From: Acidobacteriota bacterium
GTDB taxonomy: Bacteria > Acidobacteriota > Thermoanaerobaculia > UBA5066 > Gp7-AA6
Direction: 5' to 3'
NCBI GenBank assembly: GCA_027307335.1
Contig: DAHUXD010000014.1
Location: 62,001-126,000 of the forward strand
DNA length: 64,000 nt
Shown here: in pieces, positions 1 through 8,682 of the stretch
Layout: each line of letters opens with the position of its first letter
Numbering within the stretch: the first letter of the stretch is position 1
Notes under the pieces: model-generated
The model's input: only the letters and a program-made list of their open reading frames with translations
The model's database searches: none
Told to the model about the DNA's origin: nothing
Made by a program: the position numbers and the translations under genes

Positions 1-969
1 GCGCGCGAGGCGCTCGACCTCGCCGGCGAGAGCCCCGAGGGATACGCGCCGCTGGTCGCCGCGATCGCGGAGCGCCACGGCGTGGCGCCCGATCGCGTCG
101 CCACGGCCGGCGGCTGCTCGGGCGCGAACTTCTTCGCGTGCGCCGCGCTCCTCGAGCCGGGCGACGAGGTCCTCTGCGAGCGGCCCTTCTACGATCCGAT
201 CCCGGCCGCCGCCCGGCTCGTCGGCGCTTCGGTCCGCTGGTTCGAACGGCGCGTCGAGAACGGCTGGCAGATCGACCCCGAGACGATCGCGGGCGCTCTG
301 ACCGCTCGCACCCGCGTCGTCCTGCTGTCGAATCCGCACAACCCGTCGGGCGTCGTGACGGCGAGCGAGCGCCTGCGCGCGATCGGGGCCGACGCGGAGC
401 GGCGCGGGATCGCCGTGCTCGTCGACGAGGTGTATCGCGACGTGGTGCTCGAGGACCGCCCCGCGCCCGCGGCCACGCTGTCCGACGCGTTCGTGTCGAC
501 GAGCAGCCTGACGAAGTCCTACGGCCTGGCGTCGCTCCGCTGCGGGTGGGCGATCGCCTCGCCGGAGATCGCGCGGCGCATCCGCCGCGTCCGCGACCTC
601 GTCGACGTCTGGGCGCCGATCCCGTCGGACCGCCTCTCGACCCTCGCGTTTCGGCACCTCGACGCGCTCGCAGAGCGCGCCGCCGCGATCGTGCGCGCGA
701 ACCGCGCCGCCGCCGCCGGGTTCTTCGCGGCCCACCCGGAGCTCGAGGTCGTCCCCCCGACAGCGACCCTCGCGTTTCCGAGGCACCGTGGCGTCGCCGA
801 CGCCACCCCCTTCGTCGATCGGCTGTTCGCGGAGACGGGCATCGCGGTTGCGCCCGGGCACTTCTTCGGCGCGCCGGCGCACTTCCGCATCGCGCTGGGC
901 GCCGCGCCGGAGATCGTGGCGAAAGGACTGGAGGGGATCGGGAGGTTTCTGGAGAGCGGACGAGCCTAG
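1..969 (+). CDS. PLP-dependent aminotransferase class I/II, 5'-truncated by window edge
   Basis: The reading frame is open from base 1, so the N-terminus lies outside the window and 322 residues are visible. It has the fold-type I aminotransferase signatures: a GGCSGAN cofactor-phosphate turn, NPHNPSG, the DEVYRD aspartate strand, the SSLTKSYG lysine that forms the PLP Schiff base, and ASLRCGW. A late FRIAL arginine probably binds the substrate carboxylate. The GTG at 82 is internal, because conserved residues such as ESPEGY precede it. The amino-acid substrate cannot be told from sequence alone. It converges on guaA. Confidence 0.85.
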   Translation, partial: AREALDLAGESPEGYAPLVAAIAERHGVAPDRVATAGGCSGANFFACAALLEPGDEVLCERPFYDPIPAAARLVGASVRWFERRVENGWQIDPETIAGALTARTRVVLLSNPHNPSGVVTASERLRAIGADAERRGIAVLVDEVYRDVVLEDRPAPAATLSDAFVSTSSLTKSYGLASLRCGWAIASPEIARRIRRVRDLVDVWAPIPSDRLSTLAFRHLDALAERAAAIVRANRAAAAGFFAAHPELEVVPPTATLAFPRHRGVADATPFVDRLFAETGIAVAPGHFFGAPAHFRIALGAAPEIVAKGLEGIGRFLESGRA

Positions 970-994
970 CCGGGCGAGACTCTCTCTTTCGGAA

Positions 995-1019
995 CCCGGC
1001 CCGGCTTCGCCGGCCCGGG
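995..1019. terminator. Probable bidirectional terminator hairpin between convergent genes
   Basis: Two 11-base GC arms (995-1005 and 1009-1019) pair around a TTC loop with one internal mismatch. The hairpin sits in the 79-bp gap between the convergent aminotransferase and guaA stop codons. There is no clear T-tract, as is common in such GC-rich genomes. Confidence 0.5.
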
Positions 1020-1048
1020 ATTCCGACGCGGCGTTTCCCCGCCGCGGG

Positions 1049-2587
1049 TCATTCCCACTCGATCGTCGCCGGTGGCTTCGACGTCACGTCGTAGACGACG
1101 CGGTTGATCCCGCGCACCTCGCCCACGACCCGGCTCGCAATCGCGTCCAGGACCTCGTGCGGCATCCGGAACCAGTCGGCGGTCATGAAGTCCGTCGTCT
1201 GCACGGCGCGGACCGCGAGCACCGACTCGTGCGTGCGGCCGTCGCCCATCACCCCCACCGACTTGACCGGCAGGAGGACGGCGAAGGCCTGCGAGATCGC
1301 GTCGTAGAGTCCCGCGCGCCGGATCTCCTCGAGCACGATCGCGTCCGCCTTCTGCAGCATCGCGACCCGCTCCGCCGTCACCTCGCCGGGGATGCGCACG
1401 GCGAGGCCCGGGCCCGGGAACGGATGCCGCGCGAGGAACTCCCGCGGCAGGCCGAGCTCCGCGCCGAGCAGCCTCACCTCGTCCTTGAAGAGCTCCCGCA
1501 CGGGCTCGATCAGCTCGAAGCCGAGCCGCTCGGGCAATCCGCCGACGTTGTGGTGCGTCTTGATGACCGCGGACGGGCCCTTGATCGAGACCGACTCGAT
1601 GACGTCGGGATAGAGCGTCCCCTGAGCGAGGTAGCGCGCGTCGGGGATCGACCGCGCCTCCTGCTCGAACACGTCGATGAAGGTGCGCCCGATGATCCTG
1701 CGCTTCTGCTCGGGGTCGACGACGCCCGCGAGGCGCTCGAGAAAGAGCTTCGACGCGTCGACCGCGTGCACCGCGATGCCGAGGTGCGCGAAGGCCTCGA
1801 CCACCTGCGCCCGCTCGTGGAGGCGCATGAGTCCATGATCGACGAGGATCGGATGCACGCGGTCCCCGAGCGCCTCCCGCAGCAGGATCGCGGTGACGGA
1901 CGAGTCGACGCCGCCCGAGAGGGCGCAGATCACGGCGCCCGTGGGCGCCTGTTTCCGGATCTGCGCGACCTTCTCGTGCCGGAAGTTCTCCATGGTCCAG
2001 CTGGGCTCGACCCGGCAGATCCGGAAGAGAAAGTTCTCCAGCACGCGCGTGCCGTTGACGGTGTGGCGCACCTCCGGGTGGAACTGGATCGCCCAGACGC
2101 ACCGCTCGGCGTTCTCGAAACCCGCGAGCGGCGTGGTCGGCGTCGCGGCGATGCCGCGGAATCCCTCCGGCGGTGCGACGACGGAGTCGCCGTGGTTCAT
2201 CCACACCACCTGCTCGGCGTCGAGCCCGGCGAAGAGAGGCGAGTCCGTCGCGAGCGTGGCCACGGCCCGGCCGTACTCCCGGCCCTCGTTCGCGACGCGG
2301 CCGCCCGCCGCCTGGGCGAGCCACTGCATCCCGTAGCACAGCCCGAGCACGGGAACGCCGAGCGCGGTCGGATCGACCGAAGGCTTCGGGGCGTCCTCCT
2401 CGTAGACGCTCTGCGGTCCGCCCGAGAGGATGATGCCGGCGGGATTCCACTTCCGGATCTCCGCCGCCGGCGCGTTCGGCGGCAGGACGACCGAGAAGAC
2501 GCGCGCGTCGCGGACGCGCCGCGCGATCAGCTGCGTGTACTGGCCGCCGAAATCGAGGATGACGATCGAGCGCGGGGGGCCGCTCAT
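1049..2587 (-). CDS. guaA: GMP synthase (glutamine-hydrolysing)
   Basis: Converts XMP to GMP with ATP and glutamine in cytoplasmic purine synthesis. The 512-residue length is normal. The N-terminal class I glutamine amidotransferase shows GLCYGMQW with nucleophile Cys84 and a later FHPEV His/Glu pair. The ATP-pyrophosphatase domain has the SGGVDSS P-loop. The C-terminal dimerisation domain ends in the family-typical KPPATIEWE. The ATG at 2587 gives the conserved ILDFGGQYTQLIARR start. The frame stays open far upstream, but only by antisense chance. The start overlaps the preceding membrane-protein stop as ATGA, so the two are probably translationally coupled. Confidence 0.97.
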   Translation of the reverse strand: MSGPPRSIVILDFGGQYTQLIARRVRDARVFSVVLPPNAPAAEIRKWNPAGIILSGGPQSVYEEDAPKPSVDPTALGVPVLGLCYGMQWLAQAAGGRVANEGREYGRAVATLATDSPLFAGLDAEQVVWMNHGDSVVAPPEGFRGIAATPTTPLAGFENAERCVWAIQFHPEVRHTVNGTRVLENFLFRICRVEPSWTMENFRHEKVAQIRKQAPTGAVICALSGGVDSSVTAILLREALGDRVHPILVDHGLMRLHERAQVVEAFAHLGIAVHAVDASKLFLERLAGVVDPEQKRRIIGRTFIDVFEQEARSIPDARYLAQGTLYPDVIESVSIKGPSAVIKTHHNVGGLPERLGFELIEPVRELFKDEVRLLGAELGLPREFLARHPFPGPGLAVRIPGEVTAERVAMLQKADAIVLEEIRRAGLYDAISQAFAVLLPVKSVGVMGDGRTHESVLAVRAVQTTDFMTADWFRMPHEVLDAIASRVVGEVRGINRVVYDVTSKPPATIEWE

Positions 2588-3087
2588 GCGAGGCTCGCCT
2601 TCCAGAGCAGCGCGATCGGCCCGGCGAGCCCGGCTGCGGGCACGAGCGCGGCGGCGGGTGCCGCGAAGGGCGCCGCCGCAGCGAGAAGGGGCGCGACGAG
2701 CGAACCGGGGGCCTGCCGAAGCGCCGTCCGCTCCGCGACCCAGAACAGCACGACGCTCGCGGCGAAGAACAGCGGCGGGAAGGCGAGCGCGAACGCGCGC
2801 CGGTAGCGCGACGGCGCCTTCCCCGGTCGTCCGCCGAAGAGCGCCCGCTCGGCGAGCGTGATGCTGAGGATGAAGAGGATGCAGAGCGCGTAGGCCGGCA
2901 CGAAGAAGACGAGCGCCTGCTCGAAGAAGCGGCTCTCGGGCGCCGCCGCGGCGTCGCCGGCCCACGCCTGGAAGAACGGATAGACGCCGAAGCCCGGATC
3001 GTCCCGGCCGTGGGTCAACAGAAAGACCAGAACGTTCAGGAGGAAGGCCGAGGGCAGGAGCAGCGCCGCCTGTCGCAGGAACTTCAC
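2584..3087 (-). CDS. Small integral membrane protein of unknown function
   Basis: A 167-residue protein with four hydrophobic stretches (roughly residues 5-25, 50-75, 98-122 and 130-160) and short charged loops. I do not recognise the family. It is the first gene of a two-gene operon with guaA (4-base overlap). The GTG start at 3087 has no Shine-Dalgarno sequence but a TACAAT -10 element ten bases upstream, so its mRNA is predicted to be leaderless. Confidence 0.7.
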   Translation of the reverse strand: MKFLRQAALLLPSAFLLNVLVFLLTHGRDDPGFGVYPFFQAWAGDAAAAPESRFFEQALVFFVPAYALCILFILSITLAERALFGGRPGKAPSRYRRAFALAFPPLFFAASVVLFWVAERTALRQAPGSLVAPLLAAAAPFAAPAAALVPAAGLAGPIALLWKASLA

Positions 3088-3097
3088 GGAGGCCGGA

Positions 3098-3118
3098 ATT
3101 GTAGCCGATCGCTAGAAT
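3098..3118. promoter_or_regulatory. Back-to-back -10 elements of two divergent leaderless promoters
   Basis: The 40-bp gap between divergent GTG starts at 3087 and 3128 holds TACAAT on the minus strand (3103-3098, ten bases from its start) and TAGAAT on the plus strand (3113-3118, nine bases from its start). Transcription would begin at or within a few bases of each start codon. The -35 regions must lie in or beyond the opposite gene's start. Confidence 0.55.
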
Positions 3119-3127
3119 GGCGTCGCC

Positions 3128-5050
3128 GTGCGTCTCCGAAAATCCACGCGGACCTGGATCGCCGTGCTGGCGGTCGCCGTCGGCCTGTCCCTCGTGCTCG
3201 AGCGTTCCGCGGCGATCAGCGGCTGCTGGACGCTCCTCGCGAAACTCGTCGCCGTTCAGGCCGCGTGCATCCTCCTCTGGCGCGCCGGCGTCGTCCTCGT
3301 GCGCCTGATCGTCCGGCGGCTGACGCTGCGCCTCGCCTTCTCCTACTTCCTGATCGGCATCGTGCCGATCCCGCTGCTCGCCGCCCTTCTCGCCCTCGCG
3401 GGATACATCGTCGCCCATCAATTCATGGCGTACCGGCTCCGCCGCGAAGCCACCGCGGTCGGCGAGCAGGGAGCGCGCGACGCGTCGGTCCGGCCCGAGC
3501 TCGCGGTCGGCGCGGACGGCCGCGTGATCGCCTCCGATCTCCCGTGGCTCGCTCCGGGCTCGTCCGCCCCCTGGGCGCTCCGGATCGCGCGCCCCGGCTT
3601 CGTCGTCCACGGCGACGACGTCTGGCTCGCGGCGCCGCGCGCATCGGACGGGCGCGTGGCGCTGCTGCCGCTGAGCGATCCGAAGGCGCCCTGGCTCCAG
3701 GAACTTTCGGACCGAACCGGCTACGAGACGAGCGTCGACGTCGGCACGGCGAAGCAGGAGGGAACGAACTTCTCGATCGACAGCGAGAAGCCCCGCTCCG
3801 GGATCACCGTCGCCGGCCGGCCGGCGAAAACCGAAGCGGAGTCCGTCCACCGCCGCCCGCGGGGCGCCGCGGCGCCCGGCGCCGGGTTCTGGCGGCGGGA
3901 GTGGGTCCACGCGTTCTATCTCGAGAACGCGCTCAACGCCGCCGACGGCGGCGAGGACGCCCGCCGGGTCGCGGTGGTCATGGCCGTGACCTCTCCGGAC
4001 GTCGTCGTCCATCAGCTCTTCACCCAGGGCGTCGCCGAGATCTCGGGCGTCTTCCGCGTCGCCTTCCTCGTGCTCGCCGGCATCGTGCTCGCCGTGTACG
4101 TCACCGCGCTCGCCGTCGCGTTCGTGCTCGTCGGCTCGATCGCCCGCAACGTCAATCGCCTGACGCGGGCGACCGAGGCGGTCTCCCGGGGGGACTTCTC
4201 CGTGCGCGTGCACTCGAAGTCGCGGGACCAGATCGGCGATCTCGCGCGCTCGTTCGACGGCATGGCGGACTCGATCCAGGGCCTCCTCGTCGAAACCGCG
4301 CACAAGGAGCGGCTCGAGAGCGAGATCGCGATCGCCCGCACGATCCAGCAGAAGCTGCTGCCTCCTCTCGAGGCCCGGCTGGACGGCGTGTCCGCCCTCG
4401 CCCATTTTGCGCCGGTCGCCGAGATCGGCGGGGACTACTACGACCATTTCCGGATGCCGGACGGACGCGTCGCATTCGCCCTGGGTGACGTGTCGGGTCA
4501 CGGCCTGCCGACCGGCCTCCTCGTCGCGATGGCGAAGGCCGGCCTGGTGTCCCTCGTCGAGGCCGGTCACGACGACGGGGAGCTGTTTTCGCGCCTGAAC
4601 GACCTGATCCACCGGTCGACCGACCCGAGACACTACATGACGCTCGCATTCCTCGCGGTCGATCCGCGGACGCGCGAGGGCGCGCTGACCAACGCGGGGC
4701 AGCTCGCGCCCTACCGCATCTCGGCCTCGGGCGTCGAGGCGCTTCCGCTGCCGTCCTTCCCGCTCGGCCTCTTCACCGCGCGCACGTTTCCGTCGCGCCG
4801 CGAGCGGTTCGCCGCGGGCGATCGACTGGTCTTCTACTCCGACGGCTTCGTCGAGGCGACCGACGTCTCGGACGAGCCCTTCGGGTTCGAGCGCTTCGAG
4901 GCGGTCCTCCGCGAGCACGTGGCCTCCCCCGCGACGGCGCTCCGCGACGCGCTTCTCGCCGCCGTCGCGGCGCACACGGGCGGCCGCCCCGCCGAGGACG
5001 ACCGCACGCTCCTGATCCTCACGTTCGAGGAGAACGAACCGCTGGGATAG
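3128..5050 (+). CDS. Membrane-bound PP2C-type (SpoIIE/RsbU) serine phosphatase with HAMP domain
   Basis: Likely a signal-controlled phosphatase acting on an anti-sigma-factor antagonist or similar partner. The 640-residue protein has hydrophobic segments near residues 10-60, one near 75-97, an extracytoplasmic region of about 200 residues, another membrane segment near 310-335, a HAMP linker (about 337-390) and a C-terminal SpoIIE phosphatase. Metal-binding motifs IGGDYYD (about 434), GDVSGHG (about 451), YSDGFVEA (about 570) and EDDRTLL (about 623) are intact, so it should be active. The GTG at 3128 fits the -10 element; the ATG at 3117 is in another frame. No partner kinase or STAS protein is adjacent. 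Confidence 0.9.
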   Translation: MRLRKSTRTWIAVLAVAVGLSLVLERSAAISGCWTLLAKLVAVQAACILLWRAGVVLVRLIVRRLTLRLAFSYFLIGIVPIPLLAALLALAGYIVAHQFMAYRLRREATAVGEQGARDASVRPELAVGADGRVIASDLPWLAPGSSAPWALRIARPGFVVHGDDVWLAAPRASDGRVALLPLSDPKAPWLQELSDRTGYETSVDVGTAKQEGTNFSIDSEKPRSGITVAGRPAKTEAESVHRRPRGAAAPGAGFWRREWVHAFYLENALNAADGGEDARRVAVVMAVTSPDVVVHQLFTQGVAEISGVFRVAFLVLAGIVLAVYVTALAVAFVLVGSIARNVNRLTRATEAVSRGDFSVRVHSKSRDQIGDLARSFDGMADSIQGLLVETAHKERLESEIAIARTIQQKLLPPLEARLDGVSALAHFAPVAEIGGDYYDHFRMPDGRVAFALGDVSGHGLPTGLLVAMAKAGLVSLVEAGHDDGELFSRLNDLIHRSTDPRHYMTLAFLAVDPRTREGALTNAGQLAPYRISASGVEALPLPSFPLGLFTARTFPSRRERFAAGDRLVFYSDGFVEATDVSDEPFGFERFEAVLREHVASPATALRDALLAAVAAHTGGRPAEDDRTLLILTFEENEPLG

Positions 5051-5078
5051 AGTGCGGCGCAACTTGACGGAGAACCCG

Positions 5079-7280
5079 ATGAAGAAGCTTTTCTGGGGCG
5101 GCCTCGGTTGCCTCGTCACGGCCGTCTCCTTCGCGCAGACCTCTCCCTTCGTGTCCGAGAAGACCGAGCGGGCGCTCGCCAACGAGATCTCCGGCGACCG
5201 CGCCTTCGAGTTCGAGAGGCTCTCGACGCAGTGGCACAAGCCGTCCGGTTCCGAGGGCTTCTTCGCCGTGACCGCCCTCGTCGAGGAGCGCGCCCGCGCC
5301 GCGGGGCTCGCGGACGTGCGCCGCATCGACCAGGTCGGCCTGACGGCGTCGTGGACGCCGAAGCGCGCGGAGGCCTGGCTCGTCGAGGGTCCCGCCTCGT
5401 CGGCCCGCGAGACCCTGCTCGGATCGTTCGCCGACGCGAAGACGTCGATCGCGGACGACTCGCGTCCCGCCAACGTGACGGCCGAGCTCGTGGACGTGGG
5501 GTCCGGCGAGAAGGCCTCCGACTACGCCGGCAAGGACGTCCGGGGCAAGATCGTGCTGGCGTTCGGGAGCCTCCACGCCGTCATGGAGCAGGCGGTCTGG
5601 AAGCGCGGCGCGGCGGGAATCCTGTCCTGGAATTCCTCCCGGCTGAACGCGCTCGCCGAGCACCCCGACCAGATCGCCTGGGCGGGCGTCCCGGAGGACG
5701 ACGGCCCCCACGGCGAGAAGACGACCTTCGCGTTCCTCGTCTCGGCGCGGCAGGGCAAGGCGCTCGCGGACCGGCTGGCCGGCGAGAGCGCGCGGCGTTG
5801 GGGCGGCGGCGGCGCGACGAACGCCGAGGCCCTCCGCGTGCGCGTCGTCGTCGAATCGACGACGCTGCCCGAGAAAAAAACCGCCATGCTCGAGGCGCGG
5901 ATCCCGGGGACCGACCCCGCCCTGCCCGAGGTCGTCCTGACGAGCCACCTCCAGGAAAACATCTCGGCGAACGACAACCAGTCGGGCGTCGCGAGCATGC
6001 TCGAGATCGGACGTTCGCTCACGAAGCTCATCGCCGAGGGCAAGCTCCCCCGACCGCGCCGCGGCATCCGCTTCTGGTGGTGCGACGAGATCTACTCGGA
6101 GTACCGCTACTTCGCCGACCATCCCGGCGAGGAGAAGAAGGTCCTCGCGAACCTGAACCAGGACATGGTCGGCGCGAGGCAGTCGGAGGGCGCGCGAACG
6201 GAATTCATGGCGCGGACGCCGTGGTGGAGGCCGTCGTACCTCTCGGACGTCGAGGAGAGCGTTCTCGACATGGTCGTGCGCGGCAACAACGCCTACCTCG
6301 CCGCCTGGGCCTCCGGCTCGATCCCGCCCGGGATCCCCTTCTCGAAGCCCCTGTTCGCCGTGCGGGGCACGCGCGAGCCGTATCACGCGAAGGCCGTTCC
6401 CTACTTCGACTCGACCGACCACATGGTGTTCAACGACTCGTGGGTCGGCGTTCCCGGGACGACGCTCACGAACTGGCCCGACGAGTACATCCACTCCTCC
6501 GACGACGAGCTGTGGCAGATCGACCCGACGCAGATCAAGCGCAACGCCTTCGTCGTCGCCGCGACGGCGTGGTGGCTCGCGACCGCGGGCGACGCCGAGG
6601 CGAACGCCCTGGCGCGGATCGTGGCGGCGTGGGGCTCCGAGCGGCTGGGCCGGGATCTCGCGACCGCGGAGGCGTGGATCGCCGGCGGAGAGGGCACGGA
6701 GGCGGAGCGCGTCGACGCCGCGCGGAACCTCCTGAGCGTGGCGCTCGCGAAGGAGAAGGCGGCCGTCGAGTCGACCGCCGCGCTCGGAGCGTCCCGCGAC
6801 GTCCGGGGAGCCGCCTCGACGCTCCTCGACGGCGTCGCGCAGACGCTGCGCCAGAGGATCCCGCCGGCGACGGCGTCCGCCGACCCGGCAGAGCGGCGGC
6901 TCGAGGCCCGGATTCCGCGCCGGAAAGCCGCGACCCTCTCCGACTGGATGGCGCTCGAGCACGAGGTCGGGGTCAAGCGCGAGGCCGCGGCGCGCGCCGA
7001 CCGCGAGGCCAAGGAGAAGGACGAGGAGGCGCGCCGCTCGGGCCATGCCCGGAAACCATCGCCCGCCCGCCCGTCGGACGATGAGGGCGAGAAGCTCTCG
7101 CCGCTCATGGCGGCGGCGGTCATGAACCGCGTCGACGGAAAGACGAACGCGGGCGAGATCGCGCGCGCGGTGTGCGCCGAGGCGCTTTCCGCGGGGTGGT
7201 GGTACTACGGGAAGACGACGCCCGAGCTCGTCGAGAAGTACCTCGAGAAAGAGGCGAAAGACGGACTGATCGCCTGGTGA
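5079..7280 (+). CDS. Secreted M28-family zinc peptidase with inserted PA domain
   Basis: Probably an exported aminopeptidase. The 733-residue protein begins with a signal peptide (cut near VSFAQ). A PA-like region (about residues 130-270) precedes the M28 core: SHLQE (about 288) and ANDNQSG (about 298) supply the first His and Asp, DEIYSE (about 336) the Glu pair, NQDMVG (about 360) the next Asp and YIHSSDD (about 470) the last His. A helical, charge-rich tail of about 200 residues follows. The ATG at 5079 was chosen over GTG 5052 because it starts the signal peptide and has GGAG six bases upstream. It lies 28 bases after the phosphatase stop. Confidence 0.87.
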   Translation: MKKLFWGGLGCLVTAVSFAQTSPFVSEKTERALANEISGDRAFEFERLSTQWHKPSGSEGFFAVTALVEERARAAGLADVRRIDQVGLTASWTPKRAEAWLVEGPASSARETLLGSFADAKTSIADDSRPANVTAELVDVGSGEKASDYAGKDVRGKIVLAFGSLHAVMEQAVWKRGAAGILSWNSSRLNALAEHPDQIAWAGVPEDDGPHGEKTTFAFLVSARQGKALADRLAGESARRWGGGGATNAEALRVRVVVESTTLPEKKTAMLEARIPGTDPALPEVVLTSHLQENISANDNQSGVASMLEIGRSLTKLIAEGKLPRPRRGIRFWWCDEIYSEYRYFADHPGEEKKVLANLNQDMVGARQSEGARTEFMARTPWWRPSYLSDVEESVLDMVVRGNNAYLAAWASGSIPPGIPFSKPLFAVRGTREPYHAKAVPYFDSTDHMVFNDSWVGVPGTTLTNWPDEYIHSSDDELWQIDPTQIKRNAFVVAATAWWLATAGDAEANALARIVAAWGSERLGRDLATAEAWIAGGEGTEAERVDAARNLLSVALAKEKAAVESTAALGASRDVRGAASTLLDGVAQTLRQRIPPATASADPAERRLEARIPRRKAATLSDWMALEHEVGVKREAAARADREAKEKDEEARRSGHARKPSPARPSDDEGEKLSPLMAAAVMNRVDGKTNAGEIARAVCAEALSAGWWYYGKTTPELVEKYLEKEAKDGLIAW

Positions 7281-7313
7281 CCGGATTCCCGCACCGGGGC
7301 CGGAGCTCGGCTC

Positions 7314-7610
7314 CTACCTCCAGTGCCCGGGGCGCCAGTACCAGCCGCTCGGCGTGCTCTTCCAGTGGCCCGGGATCCAGACCGCTCCCGGGTGCGGCGG
7401 CATTCTCCAGCCGCCCGGGATCCAGGCGTACGCGCCGCCGTGCCAGCGATAGTAGCCGCCGACCCAGACGTAACCGGGCCCCGGCGCGACGACCCTGACC
7501 TCGACCTTCGGCGCGGGAGGCGCCACCTTCACGTAGACCGGCACGGCCTCGGCCGAGGCGGCGGCCAGCACGCCGAAGAGCGCGAGACAGCCCAGGATGC
7601 GTCGGAACAT
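7314..7610 (-). CDS. Small secreted YXWGXW/WXXGXW-repeat protein
   Basis: 98 residues: a signal peptide (cleavage near AEAVP) followed by a Pro/Gly/Trp-rich mature part with repeated aromatic units such as GYVWVGGYYRW, AVWIPGHW and WYWRPGHW. This matches the WXXGXW repeat family of small exported Gram-negative proteins, which have no established function. It stands alone between a convergent peptidase and a dehydratase-like gene. Confidence 0.75.
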   Translation of the reverse strand: MFRRILGCLALFGVLAAASAEAVPVYVKVAPPAPKVEVRVVAPGPGYVWVGGYYRWHGGAYAWIPGGWRMPPHPGAVWIPGHWKSTPSGWYWRPGHWR

Positions 7611-7657
7611 CGTCGTCCTCCCCCCCTTGGACGCGCGAGGCGCCCCTCCGGTTGACG

Positions 7658-8656
7658 TCAGATCCCGCCCGCGACGACCCGCGCGAGCGCCGTGCGGTCG
7701 ATGTTACCTCCGGAGAGCACCACCCCGACCGCGCGCCCCGCGAGCCGCTCCCGCAGCTTCCCGAGTCCCGCGAGGCCGGCGGCGCCGGCGCCCTCCGCGA
7801 GATTGTGCGTCGTGCGGAGCAGGAGCCGCAGCGCCTCCGCGATCTCCGCGTCGGTCACCGTCACGAAGTCGGCGAGGCCCTCGCAGAGCGCGGGAAAGGT
7901 CATCGCGTAGCTCGACCGGGTCGCGAGCCCGTCGGCGAAGGTCGCCGCGGACGCGGTCGTGACCGGACGGCCGGCGCGCCAGGATTCCCATCCCGCGCTG
8001 GCGCCCTCGGCCTGGACGCCGTAGACCTCGAGCCCCGGCGAAAGCGTCCTCGCGACGGTCAGGCCGCCGACCGCCTGCGAGCCCCCGCCGACGGCGTAGA
8101 CGATCGCGTCGAGCCGCGGCTCGTCCCGCAGCATCTCGAGCGTCAGCGTCGCTGCGCCCGCGATGACGCGCGCGTCGTTGGTGGCGTGGACGAGATGCAT
8201 CCCGCGCTCGCGCACGAGCCGCTCCGCCACGAGCACGGCCTCGTCGTAGTCGCGTCCCTCCTCGACAAGCTCGGCGCCGAAGCCCCGGATCCCCTCGTTC
8301 TTCTCCGGGTTGTTGCCGATCGGGACGCAGACGGCGGCGCGGACGCCGAGGGCCGCCGCCGCGCACGCCACGCCGAGGCCGTGGTTGCCCCGCGTCGGCG
8401 TGACCACGCCGCGGCGGCGCTCGTCCTCCGAGAGCGCGGCCATGACGGAAAAGGCGTTGCGCACCTTGAAGGCGTTCGTCGGCGCATGGTTCTCGTGCTT
8501 GACCCAGACCGCGATGCCGTCCCCGACGGCGGCGTCGAGCGCGGCGTAGCGCCGGAGCGGGGTCTCCGGCACCCACGGCCGGATCCGCCGCTCCGCGGCG
8601 AGCACGTCGGCGAAGCGGATGGGCCAGACGCCGGGATCCGTCTCGACGCTCGCCAT
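7658..8656 (-). CDS. PLP-dependent threonine/serine dehydratase-like enzyme
   Basis: Fold-type II PLP enzyme of 332 residues. NAFKVRN carries the Schiff-base lysine (K64); TRGNHGLG is the substrate loop, VGGGSQAVGG the phosphate-binding glycine loop, and LSGGNID the C-terminal pyridine-nitrogen site. It most resembles catabolic threonine dehydratase (threonine to 2-oxobutyrate plus ammonia), but serine racemase and hydroxyaspartate ammonia-lyase share these motifs. It lacks a C-terminal ACT domain, so feedback by isoleucine is unlikely. The ATG at 8656 is preferred to 8671 because a TATGGT -10 lies ten bases upstream. Confidence 0.85.
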   Translation of the reverse strand: MASVETDPGVWPIRFADVLAAERRIRPWVPETPLRRYAALDAAVGDGIAVWVKHENHAPTNAFKVRNAFSVMAALSEDERRRGVVTPTRGNHGLGVACAAAALGVRAAVCVPIGNNPEKNEGIRGFGAELVEEGRDYDEAVLVAERLVRERGMHLVHATNDARVIAGAATLTLEMLRDEPRLDAIVYAVGGGSQAVGGLTVARTLSPGLEVYGVQAEGASAGWESWRAGRPVTTASAATFADGLATRSSYAMTFPALCEGLADFVTVTDAEIAEALRLLLRTTHNLAEGAGAAGLAGLGKLRERLAGRAVGVVLSGGNIDRTALARVVAGGI

Positions 8657-8666
8657 GATCCGTGAA

Positions 8667-8676
8667 ACCATACGCT
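8667..8676. promoter_or_regulatory. Overlapping divergent -10 elements (dehydratase / ParB-like)
   Basis: Minus-strand TATGGT (8672-8667) lies ten bases from ATG 8656, and plus-strand TACGCT (8671-8676) lies six bases from ATG 8683. They share the TA at 8671-8672, giving one symmetric bidirectional promoter for two apparently leaderless genes. Confidence 0.45.
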
Positions 8677-8682
8677 GCCGCG

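Noticed and set aside
1049-5473. A 1474-codon minus-strand reading frame running through guaA and far upstream
   Set aside because: Only the part below 2587 is guaA. The rest is antisense to the phosphatase and M28 genes, is Arg/Asp/Glu-rich and matches no family; such long antisense frames are expected at this GC content.
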